Positions 16,129-24,516 of a DNA stretch of 34,102 bases are shown here, piece after piece. The position numbers were made by a program, and so were the translations under genes. This DNA is from an uncultured Bacteroidota bacterium (lineage in GTDB: Bacteria > Bacteroidota > Bacteroidia > Chitinophagales > Saprospiraceae), in assembly GCA_937861115.1 (NCBI GenBank), contig CALMBD010000338.1, forward strand, positions 1 to 34,102, in the 5' to 3' direction. The first letter of the stretch is position 1. The number at the start of each line of letters is the position of its first letter. A model generated the notes under the pieces. It searched no databases and was not told the DNA's origin. It worked only from the letters and a program-made list of their open reading frames with translations.

Positions 16129-16145
16129 ACCGGAGATCAAGTACT

Positions 16146-17582
16146 ATGAAAACAACAACACTGCTTTTTTTGATCTGCACCTGCCTGAATGCGGGTGCCA
16201 CGAATATCCGGATCACGGATGTGGCAGTTGAAACCATGTCGGATACGGCACAGGGCCTGCCCGTTAGTTTTACCATCGCGTGGGACAATGCCTGGAACAA
16301 TGCCAAAAATCACGATGCCGCCTGGGTGTTTTTAAAGTACAAACCGCGCGACCTTCAGGCTGCTGCGCGGCATATGTATTTAAAACCGGCCGGCCACGCG
16401 GTTTTGAAAAAATCAACCACTACCCTGCCTGACCCCTTCATCGAAGTCAGCGAAGACAGAATTGGGGTATTCCTTTATCCCTCTTCAGACTACCGCGGAA
16501 ACGTGGAATGGACCATGCGTCTTTTTTTCGATGTAAAAACCACTGCGCAACCGGCTTCCATGCCGGGTGATTGGTCCCTGTTTGCGCTCGAAATGGTCTA
16601 CGTGCCGGCAGGTGGTTTCACCCTCGGCGATCCGGATACAACCGCGCTGCGTGCCGCCGCATTTTTCCGGTCCGGGCCAGGCGGGCGCTACGACGGACTT
16701 TTTCCCATAACGTCGGAAGAACAGACGCTGGAAGTGGGCGACCAGCCCGGGGCGTTGAACTACCGCAGTGAAGAACCGGAATACCAGGGCGACCGGCAGG
16801 GCCCGGTACCGCCGGAGTTTCCCAAGGGCGTGCAAGCCTTTTATGTGCAGAAATATGAGATCACCCAGGGGCAGTATGCCGCCTTTCTGAATAACCTGAG
16901 CAAACAGGCCTCTTATTTTCGGGCAAATTTTGCCGGAATGCATTACTACAAGGAACGCGGCAGCATCACCTGTGCCGACGCCGGATATACGGCCGGTAGT
17001 CCCGACCGGCCACTCAACTTTGTCGGGTGGGACGATGGCTGCGCCTTCGCCGACTGGGCGGGTCTGCGTCCCATGACCGAACTGGAGTTTGAAAAAGCGT
17101 GTCGGGGCAGTGGCAAACCCATCCCGCACGAATTCCCGTGGGGAACAGGCAGCAAAGAAAGGCTTGCCCGGTTTGTCGACCTCGACGACGAATTAAAAAA
17201 TGCAGCCGGGCTCGACGAATCCATGCTCAGCGATGCCAACCGGGATATGTTCGGCGCCTCCCACTGGTGGGTGATGGACCTTGCGGGCAGTCTCTGGGAG
17301 CGTGTGGTAAGCATCGGCCATCCCAACGGACGCGCCTTCAAAGGCACCCATGGCGACGGCCGGCCGGGGTATTACGGTTACGCCACCAACGAGGACTGGC
17401 CGCACGGCGACGACGAGCGCGGTGGAGGTTACGGCTACAGGGGCGGGGGATACTACGAGCACGGCAAACCCGCCGGCGATTTTAACCCCCACAGCCCGAT
17501 CGGATGGCGCAACTACGCGGCCTGGGCCGGCGGACCGCGTAGCATTGCTTACGGGTTCAGGTGTGTGCGAACAGCTAAATGA
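16146..17582 (+). CDS. Secreted SUMF1/FGE-fold protein lacking the FGE cysteine pair
   Basis: A 478-residue protein with a signal peptide (MKTTTLLFLICTCLNAGA). Residues 18-150 form an N-terminal region of unknown type. From about 152 on, the formylglycine-generating-enzyme/sulfatase-modifying-factor fold is clear: MVYVPAGGFTLGD, KYEITQGQYAAFLN, PLNFVGWDDGCAFADWAGLR, MTELEFEKACRG, DLAGSLWERVVS and a final AYGFRCVR. In true FGE the segment around RGGSYLCHxSYC carries two active cysteines; here the matching part reads RGGGYYEHGKPAG with neither. It is therefore unlikely to make formylglycine, and no sulfatase gene is nearby. Many Bacteroidota proteins of this fold are non-catalytic or have other roles. 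Confidence 0.87.
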   Translation: MKTTTLLFLICTCLNAGATNIRITDVAVETMSDTAQGLPVSFTIAWDNAWNNAKNHDAAWVFLKYKPRDLQAAARHMYLKPAGHAVLKKSTTTLPDPFIEVSEDRIGVFLYPSSDYRGNVEWTMRLFFDVKTTAQPASMPGDWSLFALEMVYVPAGGFTLGDPDTTALRAAAFFRSGPGGRYDGLFPITSEEQTLEVGDQPGALNYRSEEPEYQGDRQGPVPPEFPKGVQAFYVQKYEITQGQYAAFLNNLSKQASYFRANFAGMHYYKERGSITCADAGYTAGSPDRPLNFVGWDDGCAFADWAGLRPMTELEFEKACRGSGKPIPHEFPWGTGSKERLARFVDLDDELKNAAGLDESMLSDANRDMFGASHWWVMDLAGSLWERVVSIGHPNGRAFKGTHGDGRPGYYGYATNEDWPHGDDERGGGYGYRGGGYYEHGKPAGDFNPHSPIGWRNYAAWAGGPRSIAYGFRCVRTAK

Positions 17583-17591
17583 GGAGCATGC

Positions 17592-18734
17592 CTAAACCCG
17601 TTTTTTGTACGTCCAGACCGCCAGACCGTTAACGGCCACGGCATAGGTCACCACAGAAAAAAAGTTGGTTTGTATATCGTGAAAATCAGCGCCTTTAAGC
17701 AGGACAAGCCGCATAAACGCGACAAAATAGTGCACCGGATTGAGGTAATTTAAAACCTGCGCCCATTCAGGCATGCTCTCCACCGGTGTAAACAACCCGC
17801 ACATCAGGATAAAGATGAGCAGAAAAAACCAGGCGGTGAACATGGCTTGCTGCTGTGAATCGGCAAAATTAGAGATCAGGAACCCCAGGCCGAGCATACA
17901 GGGCGTAAATGCCGCCGTGTAGCCGAAAACCAGGCCAAGGTTGCCCAGCATCGGTATATCGAAAACGATTTTTCCCACGGTCAGCCCGACCGTCATTACC
18001 AGCAGCGAAAGCAGCCAGAACGGCAACAGTTTGCCGAGAATGAACTGCCATTTCTGTACCGGAGTCACGTTCAGTTGCTCAATAGTGCCCAGTTCGCGCT
18101 CGCGCACGATGTTGAGCGCCGTAAGGAAACAGATGATCAGCGAAACGATTTCTCCCAGAATACCCGGCACCATAAAGGTTTTGTAATCGAGATGCGGGTT
18201 ATACCAGTTGCTGTATACCACATCTACCGCGGCCTGCACCCGGTTGGCAGCAGCGGGATTCGTCCCGGCGGCGGCGAGCGCCACCTTGCTCCGGGCAAAG
18301 TCGGTGTTGTAGTCGCGCACGATATTCTGCGCATAGCCCATGCCCAGTCCGGCTTTCGTGGCGTTGATGGCGTTGGCCGTCAGGGATACGGAGGCCTCTT
18401 TTTCCCGGACCAGGTCGCGTTCGAATTGAGCGGGTATTTCCAGGATAAGGTCGACCCGATCATTGGCCATGGCATCGTCGGCCTCTTTGGCGTCGAAAGA
18501 GGTGTTTTTCACCTTGAAATACCCCGAGGCACTGAATTTGGCTGTCAGTTGCCTGGATGCCGGCGACAGGTCGTGGTCGACCACTGCCAGCGCGAGGTTT
18601 TTTATTTCATAATTCGCCGCAAACGACAGCAGGAGGGTCTGAACGACGGGCATGATGAGCAGCATCGGCAGCATCGTGCGGTTGCGGAAAATTTGAAGAA
18701 ATTCTTTTTGTACGAGGAATAGTATGGTTCTCAT
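17592..18734 (-). CDS. ABC-2 type transporter permease (YbhR/YbhS-like), second copy
   Basis: A 380-residue permease. One N-terminal helix (LPMLLIMPVVQTLLLSF) is followed by a large periplasmic region (about residues 45-185) and then a five-helix block. RERELGTIEQLNVTPVQKWQFILGK just after the first helix of that block is the hallmark of the ABC-2/DrrB/YhhJ group. It is probably an efflux permease working with the two ATPases, HlyD and TolC of this locus. It is the last gene of the operon, and its ATG sits at the edge of the 8/16-bp tandem repeat upstream. It pairs with the permease at 18830-19963, as YbhS and YbhR do. Confidence 0.9.
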   Translation of the reverse strand: MRTILFLVQKEFLQIFRNRTMLPMLLIMPVVQTLLLSFAANYEIKNLALAVVDHDLSPASRQLTAKFSASGYFKVKNTSFDAKEADDAMANDRVDLILEIPAQFERDLVREKEASVSLTANAINATKAGLGMGYAQNIVRDYNTDFARSKVALAAAGTNPAAANRVQAAVDVVYSNWYNPHLDYKTFMVPGILGEIVSLIICFLTALNIVRERELGTIEQLNVTPVQKWQFILGKLLPFWLLSLLVMTVGLTVGKIVFDIPMLGNLGLVFGYTAAFTPCMLGLGFLISNFADSQQQAMFTAWFFLLIFILMCGLFTPVESMPEWAQVLNYLNPVHYFVAFMRLVLLKGADFHDIQTNFFSVVTYAVAVNGLAVWTYKKRV

Positions 18735-18828
18735 TGCTGGATTGTTTCATTGCTGGATTGTTTCATTGCTGGATTGCTGGATTGCTGGATTGCTGGATTG
18801 TTGCATGGCCGGATTGTTGCATGGCCGG
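18731..18828. repeat. Tandem 16-bp and 8-bp repeat between the two permease genes
   Basis: On the minus strand the core unit is AATCCAGC. 16-bp units (TCATTGCTGGATTGTT on the plus strand) occupy 18731-18762, four 8-bp GCTGGATT units follow to about 18798, and two diverged 16-bp units with GCATGGCCGG end the array. The array fills the 95-nt gap between the permeases. The start codon of the downstream permease lies in the last repeat unit, and several units contain ATG. Confidence 0.9.
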
Positions 18829-18829
18829 C

Positions 18830-19963
18830 CTATTCTAATCTGTCTTTAAAATTGCGCATGCTGATGGCCAGGAAAAAAAGCGCCATGCCCACCATGATCA
18901 ACGATTCTTTCCAAAGCACATCCAGTCCGACGCCTTTGATCATGATGCCCTTAACAATGGTGTTGAACCAGGTAGCCGGTATCGCGGTGCCAATTGCCTG
19001 AAGTATCTGCGGCATACTCTCCCGCGGAAAAATAAATCCCGACAACAGCATGGTCGGCATCATCAGGCCCAGGGCCGACATGAACATGGCCTGTTGCTGG
19101 TTCGCCGAACGGGTGGAAATGAAAATACCCAGCGAGAGCGCCACGAACATGTACAGGACACATTCGAAGGTCAGCAGCAGGATCGAGCCGCGCAACGGCA
19201 TACCGAATACCGTGAGACCGAGCAACACAACCAGTGCGGCATTGATGAGGGTCAGCACGAGATAAGGCGCCGTCTTGCCCAGAATGATCTGGATCGGTTT
19301 AAGCGGCGATACCAGCAATACTTCCATGGTGCCCAGTTCCTTCTCCCGTGCGATGGTAATGGAGGTCATCATGGCCGATACCAGCATGAGGATCAGCGTC
19401 ATGACGCCCGGCACAAAATTGAACACCCCTTTCTGCTCCGGATTGTAGCGCATCCGCGTTTCGATCCGGATCACAGGCACATCGCCGGATTGCCCGGCCA
19501 GCAGTTGCTGGCGGTAGTCGAGTATGATGGCATTGGCGTAATTGATCAGCGTGGTTGCCGTATTGGGATCGGATGCATCGCCGATGATCTGTAACTGCCC
19601 GTCGCCGGTTTGCAGTTTTTTGGAAAAATCCGACGGAAATATGACGGCCAGTTTGATTTTTCCACTCCGGAACGCAGGTTCCAGTTCCTCCGTACTGCTC
19701 AGGTTCTGGTCGATCCGAAAGTATCCGCTCGAGGTGAGTTTGTTTGTCAAACCTACACTTGCAGCGTCTTTGGACGGGTCGAAAACGGCAATGGAAGCGT
19801 TCTTGATCTCATTGGTCAGTACGAATCCGAACAACAATACTTGTGCGACAGGCATGCCGAACAGGATGAGCAGCGTCCGGCGGTCGCGCAGGATGTGCCG
19901 GAATTCCTTGGTAACAAAGGCCAGGAAACGGCTTGGCTTGGAATCTGTATTTGAAAAAAGCAT
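18830..19963 (-). CDS. ABC-2 type transporter permease (YbhR/YbhS-like), first copy
   Basis: A 377-residue permease; MLFSNTDSKPSRF at 19963 is the natural start, and the frame runs open upstream without homology. It has an N-terminal helix (LLILFGMPVAQVLLFGFVL), a periplasmic region of about 150 residues and a C-terminal five-helix block with REKELGTMEVLLVSPLKP, the ABC-2 exporter signature, then RGSILLLTFECVLYMFVALS and LLSGFIFPRESMP. It forms a likely heterodimer with the permease downstream. A 161-bp gap separates it from the methyltransferase gene upstream; no gene is seen there. Confidence 0.9.
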   Translation of the reverse strand: MLFSNTDSKPSRFLAFVTKEFRHILRDRRTLLILFGMPVAQVLLFGFVLTNEIKNASIAVFDPSKDAASVGLTNKLTSSGYFRIDQNLSSTEELEPAFRSGKIKLAVIFPSDFSKKLQTGDGQLQIIGDASDPNTATTLINYANAIILDYRQQLLAGQSGDVPVIRIETRMRYNPEQKGVFNFVPGVMTLILMLVSAMMTSITIAREKELGTMEVLLVSPLKPIQIILGKTAPYLVLTLINAALVVLLGLTVFGMPLRGSILLLTFECVLYMFVALSLGIFISTRSANQQQAMFMSALGLMMPTMLLSGFIFPRESMPQILQAIGTAIPATWFNTIVKGIMIKGVGLDVLWKESLIMVGMALFFLAISMRNFKDRLE

Positions 19964-20124
19964 ATCAAAATGTATCTTGGTCAAAGTGTATCGGCGACGG
20001 GGCAATTTTTTACACCGATGGCCGATAGTTCATCTTTCTGGTTTTCAGCAGATTATTTTCGAAAAATCAATACTTCCGGGTTTTGGACCGGATTTGCTGG
20101 TATTTATTTCACGATGGTCCAGCA

Positions 20125-20586
20125 TCAAAACCAACGCGGCACTTTTTTGCAGTATGCCTCGTAGGCGCTGCCAAACTGCTTTTTCAAACCGGGCTCTTCC
20201 ACTTTCACCACAAACAGGCTGAAGAGCAGGAACACCAGCAGCCAGTACCCCGCCATCAGCACGGTGGAATACCAGAACACCCACCCCGCGATGGTTGTCA
20301 GAACGCCCAGGTACATCGGGTTGCGGGAAAATTCGTACAACCGGCCCGTGACCAGGTTCCGGGGCGGGTCAAGCGGGAAAGGCGTTCCTTCTCCTTTATT
20401 TGCAAAGTCCCAGACACACAGCAGCAGCACACCAATACCTGCCGCCAGCAAGGGGTACGCCAGCCAGTTCCAAAACCCCGCATGGCGTTCTGCCTGCCTG
20501 CCGACCCATAAGGGCAGATAAATGCCCACCGTACCCGGAATAGCGACGGTGAAGAGCATATTTTTTAAAATAGTTGACAGTTTCAT
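20125..20586 (-). CDS. Integral membrane methyltransferase, isoprenylcysteine carboxyl methyltransferase (ICMT)-like
   Basis: A 153-residue membrane protein with about four hydrophobic helices. MKLSTILKNMLF at 20586 is the start that places the first helix correctly; in-frame sequence upstream is not membrane-like. EFSRNPMYLGVL at about 85-96 and VEEPGLKKQFGSAYEAYCKKVPRW at the C-terminus are the conserved parts of ICMT/phospholipid-methyltransferase-like proteins (RxP-x-Y, E-E, YxxY/C). It is predicted to use S-adenosylmethionine at the membrane. The substrate in bacteria is unknown; a lipid or small amphipathic molecule is possible. It sits inside the efflux operon, 37 nt after the second ATPase gene. 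Confidence 0.85.
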   Translation of the reverse strand: MKLSTILKNMLFTVAIPGTVGIYLPLWVGRQAERHAGFWNWLAYPLLAAGIGVLLLCVWDFANKGEGTPFPLDPPRNLVTGRLYEFSRNPMYLGVLTTIAGWVFWYSTVLMAGYWLLVFLLFSLFVVKVEEPGLKKQFGSAYEAYCKKVPRWF

Positions 20587-20623
20587 AGGTCGTGCGTATT
20601 TTTTTCCTGCGGAAAATGCGTGT

Positions 20624-21352
20624 TTATTCGCCCCTGGCCAGTTTCCGGAACACCTCATCCATATCTGTCGCCTGAAAACCCGCCTTCATGGCCCTGGGGG
20701 TATCGAGCGCTTCTATCTTGCCGTCGACCATGATGCTGACACGATCGCAGTATTCGGCTTCGTCCATATAGTGGGTGGTGACCATGAGCGTTACGCCCTC
20801 TGCGGCGGCCTCGTAAATAAGTTCCCAGAATTGCCGGCGTGTAATCGGATCGACACCGCTGGTCGGCTCGTCGAGAAACACGATTTGGGGGTCGTGCAGC
20901 AGGGCCACGGAAAAGGCCAGTTTTTGTTTCCAGCCCAGGGGCAACGAACCGACGAGTTTGTCGGCTTCCGGCTCCAACTGGAGTTTTTGCAGCAAGTCGG
21001 TGGTTTTTGACCTGATTTCGGTCATTTTCAACCCGTAAATGCCACCGAACAGGCGGATGTTTTCGCGCACGGTCAGGTCCTCGTACAAACTGAACTTCTG
21101 GCTCATGTAGCCGATGCGGCGTTTTACCTGATCCGGATTTTTGCGCACATCATAACCCGCTACTGTCGCCACGCCCGACGTAGGCATTAACAGGCCGGTA
21201 AGCATTTTCAGCGCAGTCGTTTTTCCAGCCCCGTTGGCCCCCAAAAAACCGAATATTTCCCCCTTGCGCACCTCGAAAGAGATGGCATTCACGGCGGTGA
21301 ACTTGCCGAATATTTTGGTGAGGTGGTCGGTGCTGATGATGTTGTTATTCAT
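20624..21352 (-). CDS. ABC transporter ATP-binding protein, second half of a split YbhF-like pair
   Basis: A 242-residue ATPase. Walker A GANGAGKTT is at 38-46, Q-loop at YMSQKFSLY, signature LPLGWKQKL at 137-145 (a variant of LSGGxxQ common in this subfamily), Walker B FLDEPTSGVD with D161/E162, and the H-loop His in TTHYMDEAE. It energises export through the ABC-2 permeases. MNNNIISTDHL at 21352 is chosen as the start; an in-frame ATG 36 nt upstream lies in a repetitive GACGAAT-like stretch. In E. coli YbhF the two ATPase halves are fused; here they are separate genes with a DinB-like gene between them. Confidence 0.92.
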   Translation of the reverse strand: MNNNIISTDHLTKIFGKFTAVNAISFEVRKGEIFGFLGANGAGKTTALKMLTGLLMPTSGVATVAGYDVRKNPDQVKRRIGYMSQKFSLYEDLTVRENIRLFGGIYGLKMTEIRSKTTDLLQKLQLEPEADKLVGSLPLGWKQKLAFSVALLHDPQIVFLDEPTSGVDPITRRQFWELIYEAAAEGVTLMVTTHYMDEAEYCDRVSIMVDGKIEALDTPRAMKAGFQATDMDEVFRKLARGE

Positions 21353-21398
21353 GGTTATGGTGTTTTTGACATTCGTCATTATCGTCATTCGTCATTTG

Positions 21399-21923
21399 TT
21401 ATTGGGCAGGCGGTTGCGGGGTCTGATTCATGCTGAAGGTCGCAACCTCTTCGGCAGTTAGTCCGTATAGCGAGGGTGTGGCGACATCAAGCATGTTGAG
21501 ATAGAGATATATCTGTCCACGGTGGTGTATTTCGTGTTCTACCAGGGCCCGCAGCCATTTCCAGCAGGTGATAGGCATTCCGGCAGGGGTAGCGATCTTT
21601 TGCTGCAGCATTTCGGGTGTCATTTTTTGAAATATCGCTACTGACTGGCGGTGCATTTCGTCGAAATAGGCCAGCGTATCATCGAAGCCGTCGGCCAGTT
21701 CCGGACCGCAACCCGTGTACCTGGAAGGCCGCCCATCAGCGTTTTCAGCATAAAGCCAGCGTTCAATGGCCGCGATATGGCGCACCAGATCACCCAGTGT
21801 GAACTTGCCCTCCCGGTAGGTCCACTCCAGTTTGTCGGGAGGAATGAGCAATACCACCTTGCGCGTGCGTTGGCGGATGCGTTCATAGTAGTCGAGAAAA
21901 GATTCGATGGTGCTGATTTCCAT
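21399..21923 (-). CDS. DinB-family four-helix metal-binding protein
   Basis: A 174-residue DinB/YfiT-like protein. The expected metal-binding histidines are present: His49 in LVRHIAAIERW and the His130, His133, His134 cluster in LVEHEIHHRGQIYLYL. Family members include thiol-dependent S-transferases (bacillithiol or mycothiol linked), so a role in detoxification of exported compounds is possible but not shown. It lies between the two ABC ATPase genes with gaps of 13 and 46 nt, so it is likely co-transcribed with the exporter. There is no signal peptide, so it is probably cytoplasmic. Confidence 0.85.
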   Translation of the reverse strand: MEISTIESFLDYYERIRQRTRKVVLLIPPDKLEWTYREGKFTLGDLVRHIAAIERWLYAENADGRPSRYTGCGPELADGFDDTLAYFDEMHRQSVAIFQKMTPEMLQQKIATPAGMPITCWKWLRALVEHEIHHRGQIYLYLNMLDVATPSLYGLTAEEVATFSMNQTPQPPAQ

Positions 21924-21936
21924 ATTAAAGACCGGG

Positions 21937-22851
21937 TTAGTTTCGCATGAGTTCGATAAAGCAGTCTTCCACAGTTGGCGCTGCGGGTTTTATCTCAATA
22001 TTCCGGTGGTTTTTGGCTTGTAAAAAACCGATGATCCGGGTGGTGACGTCCTTTGCCGGAGTCGCCGTATCGAGCATTTTCAGGTGTGCAAACTCGCCAA
22101 AGGCGTAACAATCGGCCATGCCGTCCAGCGTGCGCAGGTCCTTGATCAACTGATACATATTATCCGAGCGTACCGCATAGAGCGGCATTTGGAATGCCTT
22201 CGTAATGCCCTTGGGCGTATCGATGGCCATAATCTCGCCCTTCTGCATCAGCGCTACACGGCTGCACAATTCTGCCTCATCCATATACGGCGTACTGACC
22301 AGCATGGTCAGTCCCTGTTTGCGCAGATTTCCCAGCATATCCCAGAACTCCTTGCGGCTGACCGGGTCGACCCCGGTACCGGGCTCGTCGAGGAACAGCA
22401 CTTCCGGCTTGTGAATGAGGGCACAGCACAGGGCGAGTTTCTGTTTCATACCCCCCGACAGGGCGCCTGCCCGGCGCGCTTTAAAGGGTTCTATCTGCGA
22501 ATAAATCGGCGCGATGAGGTCGTAGTTTTCCCGGATGCTCGTGCCAAAAACGGCGGCGAAAAACCCGAGGTTCTCCTCCACGGTCAGATCCTGGTACAGG
22601 GAAAACCGTCCGGGCATATAACCGATGACCTGGCGAAGCTGCTTGTAGTCTTTCACCACATCAAGCCCCACAACGGAAGCCGAGCCCGAATCGGGCAGCA
22701 TCAGGGAGGTGAGCATGCGGAACAGCGTGGTTTTGCCGGCTCCGTCGGGACCGATGATGCCAAATATTTCCCCCTGTTCAACAGAAAGGGTGATATCTTT
22801 TACCGCCTGCACCGCCGCGAAGGACTTGGACAGGTGATCGATCTGTATCAT
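21937..22851 (-). CDS. ABC transporter ATP-binding protein, first half of a split YbhF-like pair
   Basis: A 304-residue ATPase. Walker A GPDGAGKTT is at 34-42, Q-loop at GYMPGRFSLYQDL, signature LSGGMKQKLA at 131-140, Walker B LFLDEPGTGVD with D155/E156, and STPYMDEAE where a His is usual in the H-loop position. That Tyr-for-His change at the switch residue is notable and is also seen in the first domain of some YbhF-like proteins. A C-terminal extension of about 90 residues follows. MIQIDHLSKSF at 22851 is chosen; an in-frame ATG 21 nt upstream is possible. It works with the second ATPase and the two permeases. Confidence 0.9.
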   Translation of the reverse strand: MIQIDHLSKSFAAVQAVKDITLSVEQGEIFGIIGPDGAGKTTLFRMLTSLMLPDSGSASVVGLDVVKDYKQLRQVIGYMPGRFSLYQDLTVEENLGFFAAVFGTSIRENYDLIAPIYSQIEPFKARRAGALSGGMKQKLALCCALIHKPEVLFLDEPGTGVDPVSRKEFWDMLGNLRKQGLTMLVSTPYMDEAELCSRVALMQKGEIMAIDTPKGITKAFQMPLYAVRSDNMYQLIKDLRTLDGMADCYAFGEFAHLKMLDTATPAKDVTTRIIGFLQAKNHRNIEIKPAAPTVEDCFIELMRN

Positions 22852-22921
22852 ATTTTTTGAAAAAACTGACATGCATTAAGGATATTTGGGTGTTGAAATA
22901 TTAACCGAAAATCTTTTTGTC

Positions 22922-23302
22922 ATGAATGATCTGCTTACCGGCAAAATCATTGCCGCTGCGTACAAGGTTTACCATTCACTGGGTTTTGGCTTTCTGGAAA
23001 AAGTGTATGAAAATGCCCTGGCCATTGAACTTCGTAAAAGCCCCCTCGCTGTTTCTCAGCAAATACCTTTAACTGTCATCTACGACGAACAAGTGGTGGG
23101 GGATTATGCTGCTGATCTAATGGTCGAAAACGAAGTCATTGTAGAAATCAAATCGATCGTAAAACTCACTACCAAGCACGAAGCCCAACTGGTACATTAC
23201 CTCACCGCTACAAAGAACGATATCGGGTTGCTGATCAATTTCGGCCCCGAAGGCGTAGAAGTCAAACGCAAGTACCGCGTGTACCGCCCTAAAGCTGATT
23301 GA
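22922..23302 (+). CDS. GxxExxY family protein (PD-(D/E)xK-like)
   Basis: A 126-residue protein; the ATG at 22922 gives MNDLLTGKIIAAAYKVYHSLG, the usual N-terminus, and a TTG upstream is not needed. GFLEKVY at 23-29 is the G-x-x-E-x-x-Y motif that names the family. GDYAADLMVENEVIVEIKS contains the D...E-x-K arrangement of PD-(D/E)xK nuclease-like folds. The family's function is not established. It is the only plus-strand gene in the long minus-strand efflux locus and is followed by AGGATTAACAGGATTTAC-type repeats, a combination often seen near such genes in Bacteroidota. It is probably an independent insertion. Confidence 0.9.
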   Translation: MNDLLTGKIIAAAYKVYHSLGFGFLEKVYENALAIELRKSPLAVSQQIPLTVIYDEQVVGDYAADLMVENEVIVEIKSIVKLTTKHEAQLVHYLTATKNDIGLLINFGPEGVEVKRKYRVYRPKAD

Positions 23303-23348
23303 CACGATTAACAGTGTTTCTGACAGGGTTTACAGGGCTTTAAAGATT

Positions 23349-23375
23349 TGACAGGATTAACAGGATTTACAAGGT
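23349..23375 (+). repeat. 27-bp inverted repeat, left arm, with degenerate copies from 23303
   Basis: Positions 23349-23375 are the exact reverse complement of 23473-23499. Around it, from 23303 to 23388, runs a degenerate series of units like TGACAGGATTAACAGG and GGATTTACAAGG. The series starts immediately after the GxxExxY stop codon, so gene and repeats may form one element. Confidence 0.92.
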
Positions 23376-23472
23376 TTGACAGGATTTAATGTTCTGGAAG
23401 ATTATGTTCATTGGAGTTGAAATTTTTGGGCATTCGTTATCCCCATTACCAAACGACCCGTCAAACCATTAT

Positions 23473-23499
23473 ACCTTGTAAATCCTGTTAATCCTGTCA
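23473..23499 (-). repeat. 27-bp inverted repeat, right arm, with degenerate copies to 23550
   Basis: This arm is the exact reverse complement of 23349-23375 across a 97-bp spacer that has no gene. Further copies in this orientation (AATCCTGTCA, GTAAATCCTGTCA) continue to 23550 and supply the TGA stop codon of the hlyD-like gene. Confidence 0.92.
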
Positions 23500-23547
23500 T
23501 AAAACCTGTTTATCATGTAAATCCTGTCAAAAGCACTTTTAATCCTG

Positions 23548-24489
23548 TCAGAACTTAACCTCGGCCGGCATACCGATCTTGAGCGTACCGTCCGGGTTTG
23601 GCACGTCGATCTTGACCGCATAGACAAGGTTGACCCGCTCGTCTTTGGTCTGGATCACTTTCGGCGTAAACTCTGATTTGGACGATATCCACCGGATCTT
23701 TCCGGAAAACTCCTGCTGCTTTCCTTCTGCAGCGTCGATCAGCACCTTGACCGTTTGTCCTGTCTTTACCGCGCCCAACTGATCGCCAGCGACATAGGCG
23801 CGAAGCGTCATTGTATGCAGGTCGGCCAGCTTGTACAAGGGTTTGCCAAAGGAAACCACCTCGCCCGCTTCGGCGTACGACACCAGCACCGTGCCCACGC
23901 TCGGGTTGATGATGCGGCACTTCGCGATCTGGTCGTCGAGTTGGGCGATCTGTTTCTGCAGGGGCAGTATTTCCGCCAGCAAACCGCTTTTCTGGACAGA
24001 CAGGGTCGAGTTCGAGGCGGACCGCTGTTCCAGGATCACGTCCATTTGTCCGTGTACGACATCGATCTGCGCGTTGAGGTCGTCGAGTTGTTTGGGGGTT
24101 GCGGCATCGCTCTTGAGGAGGTTTTCCACCCGCCGCTTCTCGTATTCGAGTGTGGCAAGTTGTGTCCGCACCGTGTTCATTTGTTTTTCAAACACAGCCA
24201 GTTGGGCGCTGATTTCGGGACTTTTTGCAGCGATGGCGCGAATGGATGCCTTTAACTGGTCGCGTTTCAGGACCAGTTGTACCGAGTCGATGGCGCCGAT
24301 TTGCTCGCCGGACTCCAGCAACTGGCCTTCTTCGATGACAAAAGCCAGCAGGCGGCCGGTTGCTTCGGCGCTGACGATCAGTTCGTCGGCTTCAAAATTA
24401 CCGTAGGCATCGGCTTTGGGGGCGCTCTTTTGGCAGGCCGGCAGGGCGGCGAGCAGGAGCAAAAGGTAAACGAAAGGATGGGTTTTCAT
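23548..24489 (-). CDS. HlyD-family periplasmic adaptor lipoprotein (YbhG-like)
   Basis: A 313-residue membrane fusion protein. The lipoprotein signal ends in LPAC (Cys19), so it is anchored to the membrane. After a biotinyl-lipoyl-like segment (NFEADELIVSAEATGRLLAF), residues about 75-190 form a long coiled-coil hairpin rich in Gln, Leu and Lys. A second lipoyl half (AKCRIINPSVGTVLVSYAEAGEVV) and a beta-barrel part follow. It bridges the ABC-2 exporter and the TolC outer-membrane channel. MKTHPFVY at 24489 is preferred to an ATG 6 nt upstream. Its TGA stop lies within the AATCCTGTCAG repeat, suggesting that the repeats inserted right at the gene end. Confidence 0.9.
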   Translation of the reverse strand: MKTHPFVYLLLLLAALPACQKSAPKADAYGNFEADELIVSAEATGRLLAFVIEEGQLLESGEQIGAIDSVQLVLKRDQLKASIRAIAAKSPEISAQLAVFEKQMNTVRTQLATLEYEKRRVENLLKSDAATPKQLDDLNAQIDVVHGQMDVILEQRSASNSTLSVQKSGLLAEILPLQKQIAQLDDQIAKCRIINPSVGTVLVSYAEAGEVVSFGKPLYKLADLHTMTLRAYVAGDQLGAVKTGQTVKVLIDAAEGKQQEFSGKIRWISSKSEFTPKVIQTKDERVNLVYAVKIDVPNPDGTLKIGMPAEVKF

Positions 24490-24516
24490 TATCATAAGTT
24501 TTTAATATTCAGATGT

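Noticed and set aside
18731..18828. Possible CRISPR array
   Set aside because: Units of 8 and 16 bp are directly adjacent with no unique spacers, and no cas genes are present.
23303..23550. Possible CRISPR array or IS ends
   Set aside because: Units are short, degenerate and face both ways, without spacers of regular length; no transposase gene lies between them.
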